A stretch of 64,000 nucleotides of DNA from Paenibacillus albidus (GCF_014644435.1 NZ_BMKR01000029.1:26409-90408), one strand, 5' to 3'; shown: positions 24,155-33,070, counted from the first letter of the stretch. Notes: generated from the sequence alone by a model not told the origin. Numbers and translations are program-made.

Positions 24155-24774
24155 ATAAAACAAAAAACGATCGTTCGATTATCTATCGATACCATCATGA
24201 CTGTGTTGTTTATAATCATGATGGCGTATCACTTGACTGGAAACACCGCGCATGAGTGGACTGGCATATCGCTGTTCACTCTCTTTATCATTCATAATGT
24301 ACTGAATATGAATTGGTATAAGGCAATTTATAAAGGAAAATATTCAGCAGTTCGTGTCATCCGTACTGCAGTCATTCTTTTGCTCCTGCTTCTATGCTGG
24401 GCCTGATGGTGAGTGGACTTATAATATCACAAACCGTTTTTTCCTTTATTGAATTCAAAAATATTGATTTTGGCCGGAAACTGCATCATTTGTCAGCCTA
24501 CTGGGGATTTATCCTGATGTCCATTCATCTTGGACTCCACTGGGGAATGATTATGGGAGCAGCACGGAGGATGAGGAAAAATGCGAAGGCAAGTAAAGTA
24601 ATGGTGTTTGGCCTTCGAGTAGTTGCCGTAATGATCGCTGGTTATGGCATATACGTCTTTTTCAAGAGAGAAATCGGCCAATATCTGGTTTTATACTATT
24701 CTTATTCCTTCTGGGATTATAAGCAGCTGGCCGTGCTCTTTTTCATAGATTTTATAGATGAAGACCTAAAGTGA
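24155..24774 (+). pseudogene. DUF4405 membrane protein, frameshifted
   Basis: Multi-pass membrane protein related to cytochrome b-like DUF4405 (VLFIIMMAYHLTGNTAHEW, FTLFIIHNVLNMNWYKAIYK, HHLSAYWGFILMSIHLGLHW). Conserved histidines that would bind heme are visible. The frame breaks at about 24395 (LLLLLC versus SMLGLMVSG). After a nine-G run the expected start codon is ATA in the frame that encodes KQKTIVRLS, as if ATG had mutated. The C-terminus also looks cut short after FFIDF. A TetR-type palindrome (24165-24180) lies within the first codons. Confidence 0.7.
24165..24180. promoter_or_regulatory. weak TetR-type palindrome at the DUF4405 start
   Basis: AAACGAT-CG-TTCGATT shares the 16-bp operator pattern. 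It lies in coding sequence, so it may be coincidental. Confidence 0.3.
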
Positions 24775-24900
24775 ACGATACTAATGATTCTTTGAGATGA
24801 TAAGAATGTCCTATAAGACTTCCCTAGCAGATGCTAATCGGCATAAAAACTTAAGAACAACGAATAATAAATCAAACTAAAAAATGAAAGAGGTTAATCA

Positions 24901-26031
24901 ATGAACGCAAAATATAACAAACTACTTGAATCCTTTACACTCACAAATGGAATCACCCTTAGAAATCGGGTTGTGATGTCTCCTATGACTACTTGGTCTA
25001 GTAATGACGATTACACGATTTCAGATGAAGAAGTGAAATATTATCAAAAAAGAGTAAACGGTGTAGGCCTGGTTATCACGGGATGTACGCATGTTCAACC
25101 TAATGGAATAGGGTTTACGCATGAATTTGCAGCGTACGACGATACGTTTATTCCGAGTTTACGTAAATTGGCGGATGCAGCGAAAAGTGGTGGAGCTCCA
25201 GCGGTTCTGCAAGTTTTCCACGCAGGGAACAAAGCACTGCCAGCATTAACTAACGGGGATGTAGTGAGTTCCAGCGCTGTAGAGACTGAAGCTACGGCAT
25301 TTGCTCCCTCTATTTTGCCGAGAGCACTTTCACATGATGAAATTCTGGAAGTAATTCATGCGTTTGGAGAAACAACAAGACGCGCCATTGAAGCAGGGTT
25401 TGATGGCGTTGAAATTCATGGCGCGCATGGATTTTTACTTCAAAACTTCTTTTCTCCTTTCTTCAACAGACGTGAGGATCAATGGGGAGGCTCTCTAGAA
25501 AATCGCTTGCGTTTCCCATTGGCGGTCGTTCAGGAAATGAACAATGTGATTAAAAAACATGCTACAAAACCGTTTATTTTTGGCTACAGGATTTCTCCTG
25601 ACGAACCAGAAGAAGGCGGTCTAAGAATGAAGGATACCTATGCATTGATTGATTGCCTGATTGAAGAGGGTGTTGATTATGTGCATGCTTCATTGGTTAA
25701 TGCCCTTTCGTCAAAGCCAGTCGATAGTCAAGATGAAAAAACATATCTTGAATTAATTGTTGAACATGCAAACGGCAGAATACCTGTAATGGCTGCTGGT
25801 TCTATGGTCACTCCGGATGACGTTGCAACAGCATTAGATAAGGGTCTATCCCTAGCAGCGGTTGGTCATACGTTAATCATGAATCCAGACTGGGTAGAGA
25901 AGATTCAGAATGGAAAAGAAGCTGAAATTGAGACAGCACTTAAGACTTCAAAAGTAAGCGAGCTTGAGCTTCCAGAAAAACTGTGGAATGTAATTCAAGC
26001 TTTAGGTCCATGGTTTAAGATCGAAGAATAA
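24901..26031 (+). CDS. NADH:flavin oxidoreductase, Old Yellow Enzyme family
   Basis: 376-residue FMN TIM-barrel. LRNRVVMSPMTTWSSNDDYT is the N-terminal FMN-contact strand, VLQVFHAGNKALPAL carries the substrate-binding histidine region, AGFDGVEIHGAHGFLLQNFF and FNRREDQWGGSLENRLRFP are hallmark motifs, and IPVMAAGSMVTPDDV binds the FMN phosphate. It reduces activated alkenes, nitro compounds or quinones. AT-rich. AAAGAGG upstream of the ATG. It continues the theme of electrophile-handling enzymes in the 18-26 kb region. Confidence 0.9.
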   Translation: MNAKYNKLLESFTLTNGITLRNRVVMSPMTTWSSNDDYTISDEEVKYYQKRVNGVGLVITGCTHVQPNGIGFTHEFAAYDDTFIPSLRKLADAAKSGGAPAVLQVFHAGNKALPALTNGDVVSSSAVETEATAFAPSILPRALSHDEILEVIHAFGETTRRAIEAGFDGVEIHGAHGFLLQNFFSPFFNRREDQWGGSLENRLRFPLAVVQEMNNVIKKHATKPFIFGYRISPDEPEEGGLRMKDTYALIDCLIEEGVDYVHASLVNALSSKPVDSQDEKTYLELIVEHANGRIPVMAAGSMVTPDDVATALDKGLSLAAVGHTLIMNPDWVEKIQNGKEAEIETALKTSKVSELELPEKLWNVIQALGPWFKIEE

Positions 26032-26084
26032 CATCGTAATAGAAAAATTTTACTGTTTTTTGTCACGTTTTAATTAAGCGGAGG

Positions 26085-26447
26085 ATGTCAAATATTAAAG
26101 ATAAGGTTGTAATTATCACAGGTGCTTCTAGTGGGGTTGGAGAAGCTACTGCAAAAGAACTTGCATCTAAAAGTGCGAAGCTGGTACTAGCCGCTCGTCG
26201 TGAAGATCGTTTACAAAAGCTGCAAGAAGAGATTCAAATTTATAAAGTGACGGATGTTGCCTCACATGAACAAATGGAAGAGTTAGCTAATTATGCTCTT
26301 AAAGAGTTTGGGGAAATTGATGTAATGGTCAATAATGCAGGAGTAATGCCGCTATCATCTATTTATGAGAAAAAAATTAAAGAATGGGGATTTGCAATTG
26401 AACAACCATCCGATGTAGCGATTAATGAGATGATAGTGGGGCATTAA
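26085..26447 (+). pseudogene. short-chain dehydrogenase with internal deletion
   Basis: N-terminal NAD(P)-binding half is intact: VVIITGASSGVGEATAKELA, LVLAARREDRL, DVMVNNAGVMPLSSIYEKKI. After KIKEWG the sequence jumps in frame to FAIEQPSDVAINEMIV, which belongs near the C-terminus of this SDR family. The catalytic Ser and the Tyr-x3-Lys segment, about 100 residues, are missing, so the product cannot be active. A smaller gap is also suspected after LQEEI. The GGAGG abuts the ATG with no spacer. Confidence 0.75.
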
Positions 26448-26507
26448 GAGATATTTAGAGGAAACAAGTGCATACCGGTATAAACCAGATCACTTTGAAG
26501 ACGATAT

Positions 26508-26960
26508 ATGGCGTCAATCGAAGCGGGAACCATTGCAGAAATTCACAGTGCTGCATATGATTTTCTGAAAAGCATAGTTGATCTTTACGATAACATGGTG
26601 AAGGAATTTATAGAACAACCGCAGCCGACCAATGATAGTCTTAGTGGAACCTATGAGGAGTTGTGGAGCAATTACCGCAATAAGATAATAGCAAGTGTGA
26701 ATTTAAACGATAAATCTTATGCCTATCATGCAGCTATGGGAGCACAAAATTTCCTTGATGAAATGACAAAAACGCGGGGGACCAAAATATTCGATCTAAT
26801 GCAATATTTTGATACAGAGAGACTTGAGCTATTTAAAGAGCAGTTTCTGCTCGCTATGGATGAATATCTGCTAGAGTACGGCAGGGTGGGCCTGAAGGTC
26901 GAGCGTTACGATACTTTTGAACAGTTGTATGAACATTACATGTCGCATGCTGTGCGTTGA
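26508..26960 (+). CDS. hypothetical alpha-helical protein
   Basis: 150 residues beginning MASIEAGTIAEIHSAAYDFL, predicted mostly alpha-helical and soluble, with repeated acidic/aromatic heptad-like stretches (LYDNMVKEFIEQPQP, MQYFDTERLELFKEQFLLAM). No signal peptide, no membrane segment, no recognised motif. The upstream 60 bases (KPDHFEDDIW-like in another frame) suggest that the true N-terminus may be further upstream and frameshifted. No clear ribosome site precedes the ATG. Could be a complete small protein or a fragment. Confidence 0.4.
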   Translation: MASIEAGTIAEIHSAAYDFLKSIVDLYDNMVKEFIEQPQPTNDSLSGTYEELWSNYRNKIIASVNLNDKSYAYHAAMGAQNFLDEMTKTRGTKIFDLMQYFDTERLELFKEQFLLAMDEYLLEYGRVGLKVERYDTFEQLYEHYMSHAVR

Positions 26961-27065
26961 CTTTGCCCCTACAGGAAGGTGTACAGTGGTAAGCATCCAG
27001 TCCATTAGCCACTAAGAAGGTGTCTTAATGACCCCAAACAGATGTTCAACAATCAAATCTCATGC

Positions 27066-27096
27066 AAGGCTGCCAGCTGACTCGGCAGCCTTTTGC
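27066..27096. terminator. terminator 27.07 kb
   Basis: AAGGCTGCC / GGCAGCCTT with an 8-base loop, then TTTTGC. It ends the 26508 unit. Confidence 0.75.
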
Positions 27097-27152
27097 TTCT
27101 ATTGCGTAGTTTAAATGGAACGGGGCAATCCCTATTAAAAAAGAGTCACCAG

Positions 27153-28136
27153 CTAAATTTTAATGCTGACTTCTCCGCTTGAAAGATATTCCTCGTCACC
27201 ATTCTCATATCTGACTTTCAGATGACAATCGTTATCAATATCAATGGCTGTTGCCTCACGCTGTTTATTATCCTTCATCACCATTACGGGTCTACCAAGT
27301 GAAATGATTCGTTTTCTATAGTCGGAAAGAAACAGTCTGTCCATTAAATGCTCATAAAATCCCATAAAATGGTTTAGCACTTCGGCCACGAGTCGGCTGC
27401 GGAGATCACCATAATGATTGCTTTCGGAAAATACAGATGTTGCAATCTCGGTAAGATCGTTAGGAAAGCCGCCTGTCGGTAGTGCTACATTGATACCAAT
27501 GCCCAGAACGGCATAATCAAGCCAGTCGTTTTCCAGTGACATGGAAGCTTCGGTAAGGATTCCGCACACCTTTTTGCCTTCCATGAATACGTCATTGACC
27601 CACTTAATCTGCGTGTCTTTACCGGATACACTCTCGATGGCAAGGGCAACAGCGACTGCGGCGGAAGTCGTCAGAAGAGTGGATTCTGCTGCTGATAGCT
27701 TTGGACGCAGCAGGATACTCATATAGATACCCGTTCCTGGCGGAGAAAAGAATCTTCGGCCTTTTCTTCCTCGGCCGGCTGTCTGCTCTTCCGAAAGGAT
27801 CACTTTGCCTTCAGCCTCTCCATTTGAGGCCAGGATTTTTACGGCTTCGTTGGTTGAAGATATTGTCTTAAAGACTTCAACACGCAGCTTTTGACCCTGT
27901 GTATCCAGGTACTTTGAAATTGCACTGGCAGACAAGATATCCGTATGAGGTGACAAGGAATATCCTTTATTGGTTACAGCTTGTATGGAATAACCGTCTG
28001 TCTGCAGCGATTTTATGGCTTTCCAGACAGCGCTGCGTGTCACGGATAATTGTCCGGCTATTTCTTCACCGGAAATATATTCACCTTTGTTGCCATCGAG
28101 TAAGGCTAGAATATGTTCTTTAACTGTCATGGACAT
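27153..28136 (-). CDS. birA: BirA bifunctional biotin-protein ligase and biotin repressor
   Basis: 327 residues. An N-terminal winged helix (GEYISGEEIAGQLSVTRSAV, WKAIKSLQTDGYSIQAVTNKGYSL) marks it as a repressor-type ligase. The central ligase domain has SSTNEAVK, the biotinyl-AMP loop EEQTAGRGRKGRRFFSPPG and the catalytic lysine in IKWVNDVF. The C-terminal SH3-like domain ends in YLSSGEVSIKI. It activates biotin to biotinyl-AMP, transfers it to carboxylases, and represses biotin genes when holo. GGAGG precedes the start. Divergent from bioY across a BirA-type box. Confidence 0.95.
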   Translation of the reverse strand: MSMTVKEHILALLDGNKGEYISGEEIAGQLSVTRSAVWKAIKSLQTDGYSIQAVTNKGYSLSPHTDILSASAISKYLDTQGQKLRVEVFKTISSTNEAVKILASNGEAEGKVILSEEQTAGRGRKGRRFFSPPGTGIYMSILLRPKLSAAESTLLTTSAAVAVALAIESVSGKDTQIKWVNDVFMEGKKVCGILTEASMSLENDWLDYAVLGIGINVALPTGGFPNDLTEIATSVFSESNHYGDLRSRLVAEVLNHFMGFYEHLMDRLFLSDYRKRIISLGRPVMVMKDNKQREATAIDIDNDCHLKVRYENGDEEYLSSGEVSIKI

Positions 28137-28232
28137 AACCCTCCAAAAGTATAACTTTCCGATTAAACCTCTTTGAATATATTAACATGCTTATATAACA
28201 ATAGGAAAACTCAAGTGTGCAATCTCATCTTT

Positions 28233-28266
28233 ATTGTAAACCATTAATATTATTTTGGTTTACAAT
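28233..28266. promoter_or_regulatory. BirA operator
   Basis: ATTGTAAACC (28233-28242), 14-base spacer, GGTTTACAAT (28257-28266): perfect 10-bp inverted arms with the spacing described for Firmicute BirA sites (TTGTTAAC-N14-GTTAACAA type). It lies between birA and bioY, 88 bases before the bioY start codon. Confidence 0.85.
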
Positions 28267-28353
28267 ATAAGCTGCCTCCATTATAATTCAGCTTACTGGC
28301 CGTATTCTTTAACCAGAGCACTACATTTATCTTATCCCATGGAGGTCATTCTT

Positions 28354-28905
28354 TTGAAAACAAAAGAACTTGTTTATGCCGCATTATTCTCAGCTCTCAT
28401 CGCGGTGCTCGGCTTGATTCCGCCCTTGCCCCTCGGTTTTATCCCCGTTCCGATCACTGCCCAGACGCTAGGCGTCATGCTCGCCGGATGTTTTCTGGGT
28501 AGACGGATGGGCGCCCTCAGTCTAGTTATTTTCATCATTCTCATAGCGATTGGCCTGCCGGTGCTGACCGGCGGAAGAGGCGGACTGGCGGTGCTCGTTG
28601 GACCGTCTGCAGGATACATATTCAGCTGGCCGATCGCCGCCGGCCTCATCGGCTGGTATTCCGAAAAAATCTGGCCGAAGCTCCAAACTTGGAAGCTGTT
28701 AGCCGGCAATCTGATCTTTGGCGTAATGCTGGTGAATCTGATTGGCGCTCCCATCATGGCACTGATTACGAATACGTCGGTCTGGGCCGGACTTGCCGGT
28801 GCGCTGGCCTTTCTTCCGGGAGACATCATCAAAGCCGTTATTGCAGCCGTCATAACGATGCAGCTTAAAGCAATCAGTCCTATTGAAGAAAAAGTCCAGG
28901 GGTGA
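28354..28905 (+). CDS. bioY: BioY biotin-specific S component of an ECF transporter
   Basis: 183 residues, six membrane segments. LPLGFIPVPITAQTLGVMLA is the BioY signature, and GGRGGLAVLVGPSAGYIFSW is the glycine-rich biotin-binding loop. Start is TTG at 28354 behind GGAGG, 8 bases away. It is the first gene of the BirA-box operon and would dock onto the EcfA1A2T module encoded six genes downstream in the same operon. B. subtilis yhfU has the same position before yhfT and yhfS. Confidence 0.93.
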   Translation: MKTKELVYAALFSALIAVLGLIPPLPLGFIPVPITAQTLGVMLAGCFLGRRMGALSLVIFIILIAIGLPVLTGGRGGLAVLVGPSAGYIFSWPIAAGLIGWYSEKIWPKLQTWKLLAGNLIFGVMLVNLIGAPIMALITNTSVWAGLAGALAFLPGDIIKAVIAAVITMQLKAISPIEEKVQG

Positions 28906-28913
28906 GGATACCC

Positions 28914-30404
28914 ATGAACCTGGTACAGCACATTTTAGAACGCGGACAGGCAGACCCTCACCGTATCGCGATCTCGGACGGCCGGGAAGAACGCACATAC
29001 GCTCAGCTCATGAGGTTGGTTCAGCAGGTTTCTAATGGATTGCGACAAGGCGGACATACGAAACGAAACATCGCTGTCCTGTCCGAAAACCGCATGGAAT
29101 TCGCCGAGTTTGTTCTCGGCACCATCTACGCGGGATGCGTTCCCGTGCTGCTGGACCCCAAATGGCCTCTGGGTGAAATGGATAAGGTGATCCGGCAGTG
29201 CGAGCCCGGGCTGATCGCTTGTGAAGGGCGTTTTGCGGCTGATCTCGCAGAACGTTATCAAGAAATTCCGCAGCTATACTTCGGCGAGGATCAGCAAGCC
29301 GGCAGCTATTGCTCTTGGCTGGCTGGCTTCGAGCCGGATGCCATGGCAGAGGAGAACCCCGAACTGCTGTTCATCGGGTATACGTCAGGCACAACCGGCT
29401 TCCCTAAGGGGTACATGAGGACTCATCTGTCGTGGTTAAGAAGCTGCGAGGCGACGGAGAAGGCGTTCAGGCTGAACCATATAAAGCATGTACTTGCGCC
29501 TGGACCATTCGTGCATTCCCTGTCGCTGTTCGCCATGATGCAATCCCTGTATAGTACGGCGACTTTTCATCTGCTTCAGGAATTCAATGCTGAGAGCATA
29601 CTGAACCTCTGCTCCCGCGAACCGGATATGATCCTGTTCGTTGTGCCCGCGATGATCGACACTTTGCTTCATCTGGCGGCTTCAAGCACCGCTCAGATAT
29701 CCATGCAGGCGGTGATCAGCTCTGGCGGCAAGTGGCCCGAGTCCTCGAAACAAAGGTGCCGCGAGTTGTTCAAGGACACGAAGCTCTATGAGTCTTACGG
29801 ATCATCGGAGGCCAGCTACATCAGCTATCTTGAGGTAACCGGGGAGGAGCAGCCGGATTCCTTGGGCAAACCGTTCGACGGCGTGCACATTTCCATCCGC
29901 GACGAGCAGTTCCGTGAGGTTCCTCCGGGTACGGTCGGTGAGCTGTACATCCGAAGCGAAATGATGTTCGCCGGGTATCACCAGCTGACTGAAGAGACGG
30001 AAAGCGTTATTCGCGATGGCTGGCTGCGTACTGGGGATTACACGCTCCTTGATCAAGACATGCATTTACACTTGGCTGGCCGCGCCAGCAACATGATCAA
30101 AAGCGGGGGACTCAAGGTGTTCCCCGAAGAAGTGGAGGCTGTACTGCTCCGCATTCCGGCTATTCGGGGAGTCATGGTATTCGGCAAACCGGATGATCGG
30201 TGGGGGGAGCAAGTAACGGCGCTGATTCAATGGAACGGAGAACAGCGACTCAGTCTGGATGAAGTCAGGAATTACTGCCGCCCCTATCTTGCAAGCTACA
30301 AGATGCCTAAGCAGCTTATTGCTGTAGAACGATTCATTTATACAAGCTCCGGGAAAATAGCGCGCCAATTAATGAAACACGATGTGAGAGAAGAGATGAT
30401 ATGA
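28914..30404 (+). CDS. acyl-CoA ligase (YhfT-like adenylate-forming enzyme)
   Basis: 496 residues. P-loop YTSGTTGFPKGYMR, A5 motif YESYGSSEASYIS, A7 GELYIRSEMMFAGYH, A8 LRTGDYTLLDQDMHLHLAGR and A10 lysine in TSSGKIARQ: all core motifs of class I adenylate-forming ligases. It would activate a carboxylate to its CoA thioester. In B. subtilis the counterpart yhfT lies in the biotin-regulated yhfUTS cluster. Substrate unknown; pimelate, glutarate or a fatty acid are candidates from context. Start at 28914 has GTGAGG 6 bases upstream; a GTG at 28902 overlapping the bioY stop is the alternative. Confidence 0.87.
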   Translation: MNLVQHILERGQADPHRIAISDGREERTYAQLMRLVQQVSNGLRQGGHTKRNIAVLSENRMEFAEFVLGTIYAGCVPVLLDPKWPLGEMDKVIRQCEPGLIACEGRFAADLAERYQEIPQLYFGEDQQAGSYCSWLAGFEPDAMAEENPELLFIGYTSGTTGFPKGYMRTHLSWLRSCEATEKAFRLNHIKHVLAPGPFVHSLSLFAMMQSLYSTATFHLLQEFNAESILNLCSREPDMILFVVPAMIDTLLHLAASSTAQISMQAVISSGGKWPESSKQRCRELFKDTKLYESYGSSEASYISYLEVTGEEQPDSLGKPFDGVHISIRDEQFREVPPGTVGELYIRSEMMFAGYHQLTEETESVIRDGWLRTGDYTLLDQDMHLHLAGRASNMIKSGGLKVFPEEVEAVLLRIPAIRGVMVFGKPDDRWGEQVTALIQWNGEQRLSLDEVRNYCRPYLASYKMPKQLIAVERFIYTSSGKIARQLMKHDVREEMI

Positions 30405-31552
30405 AAGAGGCTGTTCTGGTCATGGCCAGGCGTACACCTGTCGGCAAAATCGGCGGACAGTTAAGTACGCTCGAACCGGAGAAGCTGCTCGCGCCGCTGA
30501 TTCGTCTCCTGGTTACAGAAGCACAGTTGCCTCCGGAATGGATCGATGATGTCATCATCGGCAACGTAGTGGGTCCGGGCGGGAATATTGCCCGTAAGTC
30601 TGTGCTTGAAGCAGGACTGCCTGTTACGGTTCCGGGAGTCACGATCGACCGTCAATGTGGTTCAGGACTTGAAGCCATCATCATGGCGGCCCGCTTCATC
30701 CAGAGCGGAGCCGGAGAGATATTCCTGGCAGGCGGAGTCGAAAGCGCAAGCCGGGCTCCTTGGAAAATGTTCAGACCCGACACGCTGATGGGCACGCCAA
30801 CGATATATACACGCGCACCGTTCACACCCATTGCTTTCGGAGATCCGGACATGGGGCTTGCTGCAGAGAATGTGGCGCGCAAATACGGTATTTCTCGGGA
30901 GGCGCAAGATCTGTATGCGCTTGAGAGCCATCAAAAGGCGGTCCGCGCTCAACGTACAGGCAGATATGCAACGGAACTTGCACCGCTTCAAGTAAACGGA
31001 TTCCGGATCACAGATGATGAATGTCCGAGACCGGATACAAGTTTGAAGAAGCTGCGCAGCCTGCCGCCTATTTTTTCGGATAATGGCACCGTTACAGCCG
31101 GTAATGCTTGTCCCATTAACGATGGCGCCGCTCTGGTGCTCATGATGTCGCGTGAAAAGTGCGAACTGCTTAACCTAACCCCCATCCTCCGTTTTGTTGA
31201 CTCGCAAGCTGCCGGAGTTGAACCCCGTTATCTGGGAATCGGGCCGGTCCCGGCGGTTCGAAAACTGCTTAGCCGTCAGCGGCTGAATATAGACGATTTG
31301 GATATCGTTGAATTTAATGAGGCTTTTGCCTCCCAGGTATTGGCCTCGCTGCGTGAGCTTCATCTTCCACTGGATAAGGTCAATCCTGGCGGTGGGGCAT
31401 TGGCTCTGGGCCATCCCTATGGAGCATCCGGTGCGATCCTTATGACGCGCCTATATTCGGAAATGCTGCAAAACCCCTACCAAAGAGGGCTGGCAACGCT
31501 TGGCATCGGCGGCGGAATGGGGCTGGCCGTTCTGGTAGAGGCGGCCTTATGA
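30401..31552 (+). CDS. thiolase (YhfS-like acetyl-CoA acyltransferase)
   Basis: 383 residues, ATGA overlap with the ligase gene. The acyl-accepting Cys86 is in TIDRQCGSGLEA, NEAFASQ is present, and His338 is in ALALGHPYGASGA. At the third motif, where biosynthetic and degradative thiolases have the second catalytic cysteine (C-x-GGGMG), this protein reads TLGIGGGMGLA: the cysteine is glycine. That suggests altered Claisen chemistry or a dependence on another base. In this operon it would condense an acyl-CoA with acetyl-CoA, or cleave a 3-oxoacyl-CoA. Counterpart of B. subtilis yhfS by position. Confidence 0.87.
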   Translation: MKEAVLVMARRTPVGKIGGQLSTLEPEKLLAPLIRLLVTEAQLPPEWIDDVIIGNVVGPGGNIARKSVLEAGLPVTVPGVTIDRQCGSGLEAIIMAARFIQSGAGEIFLAGGVESASRAPWKMFRPDTLMGTPTIYTRAPFTPIAFGDPDMGLAAENVARKYGISREAQDLYALESHQKAVRAQRTGRYATELAPLQVNGFRITDDECPRPDTSLKKLRSLPPIFSDNGTVTAGNACPINDGAALVLMMSREKCELLNLTPILRFVDSQAAGVEPRYLGIGPVPAVRKLLSRQRLNIDDLDIVEFNEAFASQVLASLRELHLPLDKVNPGGGALALGHPYGASGAILMTRLYSEMLQNPYQRGLATLGIGGGMGLAVLVEAAL

Positions 31553-31929
31553 ATATGATCCGGTTTCAGGTTCAGCTCACGACGGACAGTATTGTGCAGT
31601 ATGCAAACAGCATAAATTCACCCTTACAGAGAATAGGGGGAGCAGCCATTGCTCCTTCAACCATGCCGGTAACCTTCTGGAAAATAGAAGATGCCCCTTG
31701 GCTTCATAAGGAGGCGACAATGATTCACGGAGCGCAGCAGTTTTATTATCATGCGCCTCTAATGGCCGGCATGAACCTGGCTTGCGAGCTTTCCTTGGTT
31801 AAGGTGGAGCAAAAAAACGGCAGGCAGGGTGTGCTGAATTTATATACCCATTCCCTTGTCTGTTATCACCAGGGTAACCCCATAGCTGTAGCAGAAACCG
31901 TCTTGATCGGGATAGGTGAAATGAAATGA
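31549..31929 (+). CDS. hotdog-fold dehydratase subunit, FAS1/MaoC N-terminal type
   Basis: 126 residues, ATGA overlap on both sides. It looks like the non-catalytic N-terminal hotdog half of a two-part MaoC-like dehydratase: RFQVQLTTDSIVQYANSINS, GGAAIAPSTMPVTFWKIEDA, MIHGAQQFYYHAPLMAGMNL, then the long hotdog helix and strands NLYTHSLVCYHQGNPIAVA. It lacks the Asp/His catalytic pair, which is in the next gene. The two would form a heteromeric (R)-3-hydroxyacyl-CoA dehydratase, as in HadAB or Htd2-like systems. Confidence 0.75.
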   Translation: MNMIRFQVQLTTDSIVQYANSINSPLQRIGGAAIAPSTMPVTFWKIEDAPWLHKEATMIHGAQQFYYHAPLMAGMNLACELSLVKVEQKNGRQGVLNLYTHSLVCYHQGNPIAVAETVLIGIGEMK

Positions 31930-32279
31930 TAATCGAGATCTCTGAGGCGGACATCCGGCATTATGCCTCTGTCACCAAGGATGAGGCAGCCATTCATCTG
32001 GAAGCCGCAGCTGCAAGAAAAGCGGGTTTTGAAGCCCCCATAGCACATGGAATGTACATAATGGGGCTGGCGCAGTCTCTATATATGAAAGAACATCGTT
32101 CTCATTGGATTCAATCCATGAATATGAGGTTTGAAAAACCGTGCGTACAAGGCATGGCCGTATGCTTTCGGTATAACGCTTGGAATCATAACCAAATCCA
32201 GGTAACGGTAATGTCGGATCACGGAGAAATCATCGCTAAAGGTTCTTTTAACGTTGTAGAGGGGATCGCTGATACATGA
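31926..32279 (+). CDS. MaoC-like (R)-enoyl-CoA hydratase/dehydratase
   Basis: 117-residue single hotdog with the hydratase-2 motif: ISEADIRHYASVTKDEAAIH then AGFEAPIAHGMYIMGLAQSL. The Asp and His of the D-x4-H region are conserved. ATGA overlaps with both neighbours indicate translational coupling. With the preceding gene it supplies the dehydration step between 3-hydroxyacyl-CoA and trans-2-enoyl-CoA. Stereospecificity is inferred from the family. Confidence 0.82.
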   Translation: MIIEISEADIRHYASVTKDEAAIHLEAAAARKAGFEAPIAHGMYIMGLAQSLYMKEHRSHWIQSMNMRFEKPCVQGMAVCFRYNAWNHNQIQVTVMSDHGEIIAKGSFNVVEGIADT

Positions 32280-33070
32280 AGACGGTATTGATTACCGGGG
32301 CAAGCAGGGGGATTGGGCGCAGTATTGCTATAGAGCTGGGGCGCTGCGGTTATCAGGTAGCCGTTAATGGTTTGCGCGGCGAGAATGTTAGACAAGTGGT
32401 AGAGGACATTCGCCGGACAGGCGGCTCGGCGGAGGGATTCTGTGCCAATGTAGCCGATCCCGCTGCGGTTACGGCGATGATGGACGAAGTTATCGGCAAG
32501 ATGGGGTCCTTGGAGATTTTAATTCATAACGCTGGCATCATTAAGGACCGTAAATGCGAGTTCATGACGGATCTGGAGTGGCAGGCCGTTTTGGATGTTC
32601 ATTTGAATGGGGCCTTCTACTGCATCCAGCGGGCTTTATCTCATCTGAGTCGGCACGGAGGCGATATTGTGTTGATGACCTCAACCGCGGGGCTCGCCGG
32701 ATCGGTGGGGCAAGTCAATTATAGCGCTGCCAAAGCCGGACTTCTCGGGATGCTGTGGACGCTTGCCGATGAACTGAAACCCAAACGGATTAGGGTCAAT
32801 GGCGTTGCTCCCGCCGCCGTAACCGACATGACCCGTCCGGTTATTCAACATCTGAAAGAAAAATACGCAAAACGTAATGAGCCTCTCCCCGAGGTATGGA
32901 ACTTGGGAGAAGCTGATGATGTGGCCCGGTTCGTTCGTGTGCTTCTGAATCAAGAGGACCCTGAGCTGACGGGTAAAGTGTTCGGCATTAACGGAAAGCA
33001 GATTACACACTGGCAGAAACCACAACCCTCTGCTCCTGTTACTTCCGGGCTGGAAGATTTTTTTGAATAA
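32276..33070 (+). CDS. FabG-like short-chain dehydrogenase (3-oxoacyl reductase type)
   Basis: 264 residues, ATGA overlap with the MaoC gene. TGASRGIGRSIAIEL binds NAD(P); NAGI follows strand 4. The catalytic Ser lies in MTSTAGLAGSVGQVN, and YSAAKAGLLG supplies Tyr and Lys. The C-terminus carries an unusual 20-residue Pro/Ser tail (KPQPSAPVTSG). It fits the reduction of 3-oxoacyl-CoA to 3-hydroxyacyl-CoA between the thiolase and the dehydratase. Confidence 0.87.
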   Translation: MKTVLITGASRGIGRSIAIELGRCGYQVAVNGLRGENVRQVVEDIRRTGGSAEGFCANVADPAAVTAMMDEVIGKMGSLEILIHNAGIIKDRKCEFMTDLEWQAVLDVHLNGAFYCIQRALSHLSRHGGDIVLMTSTAGLAGSVGQVNYSAAKAGLLGMLWTLADELKPKRIRVNGVAPAAVTDMTRPVIQHLKEKYAKRNEPLPEVWNLGEADDVARFVRVLLNQEDPELTGKVFGINGKQITHWQKPQPSAPVTSGLEDFFE

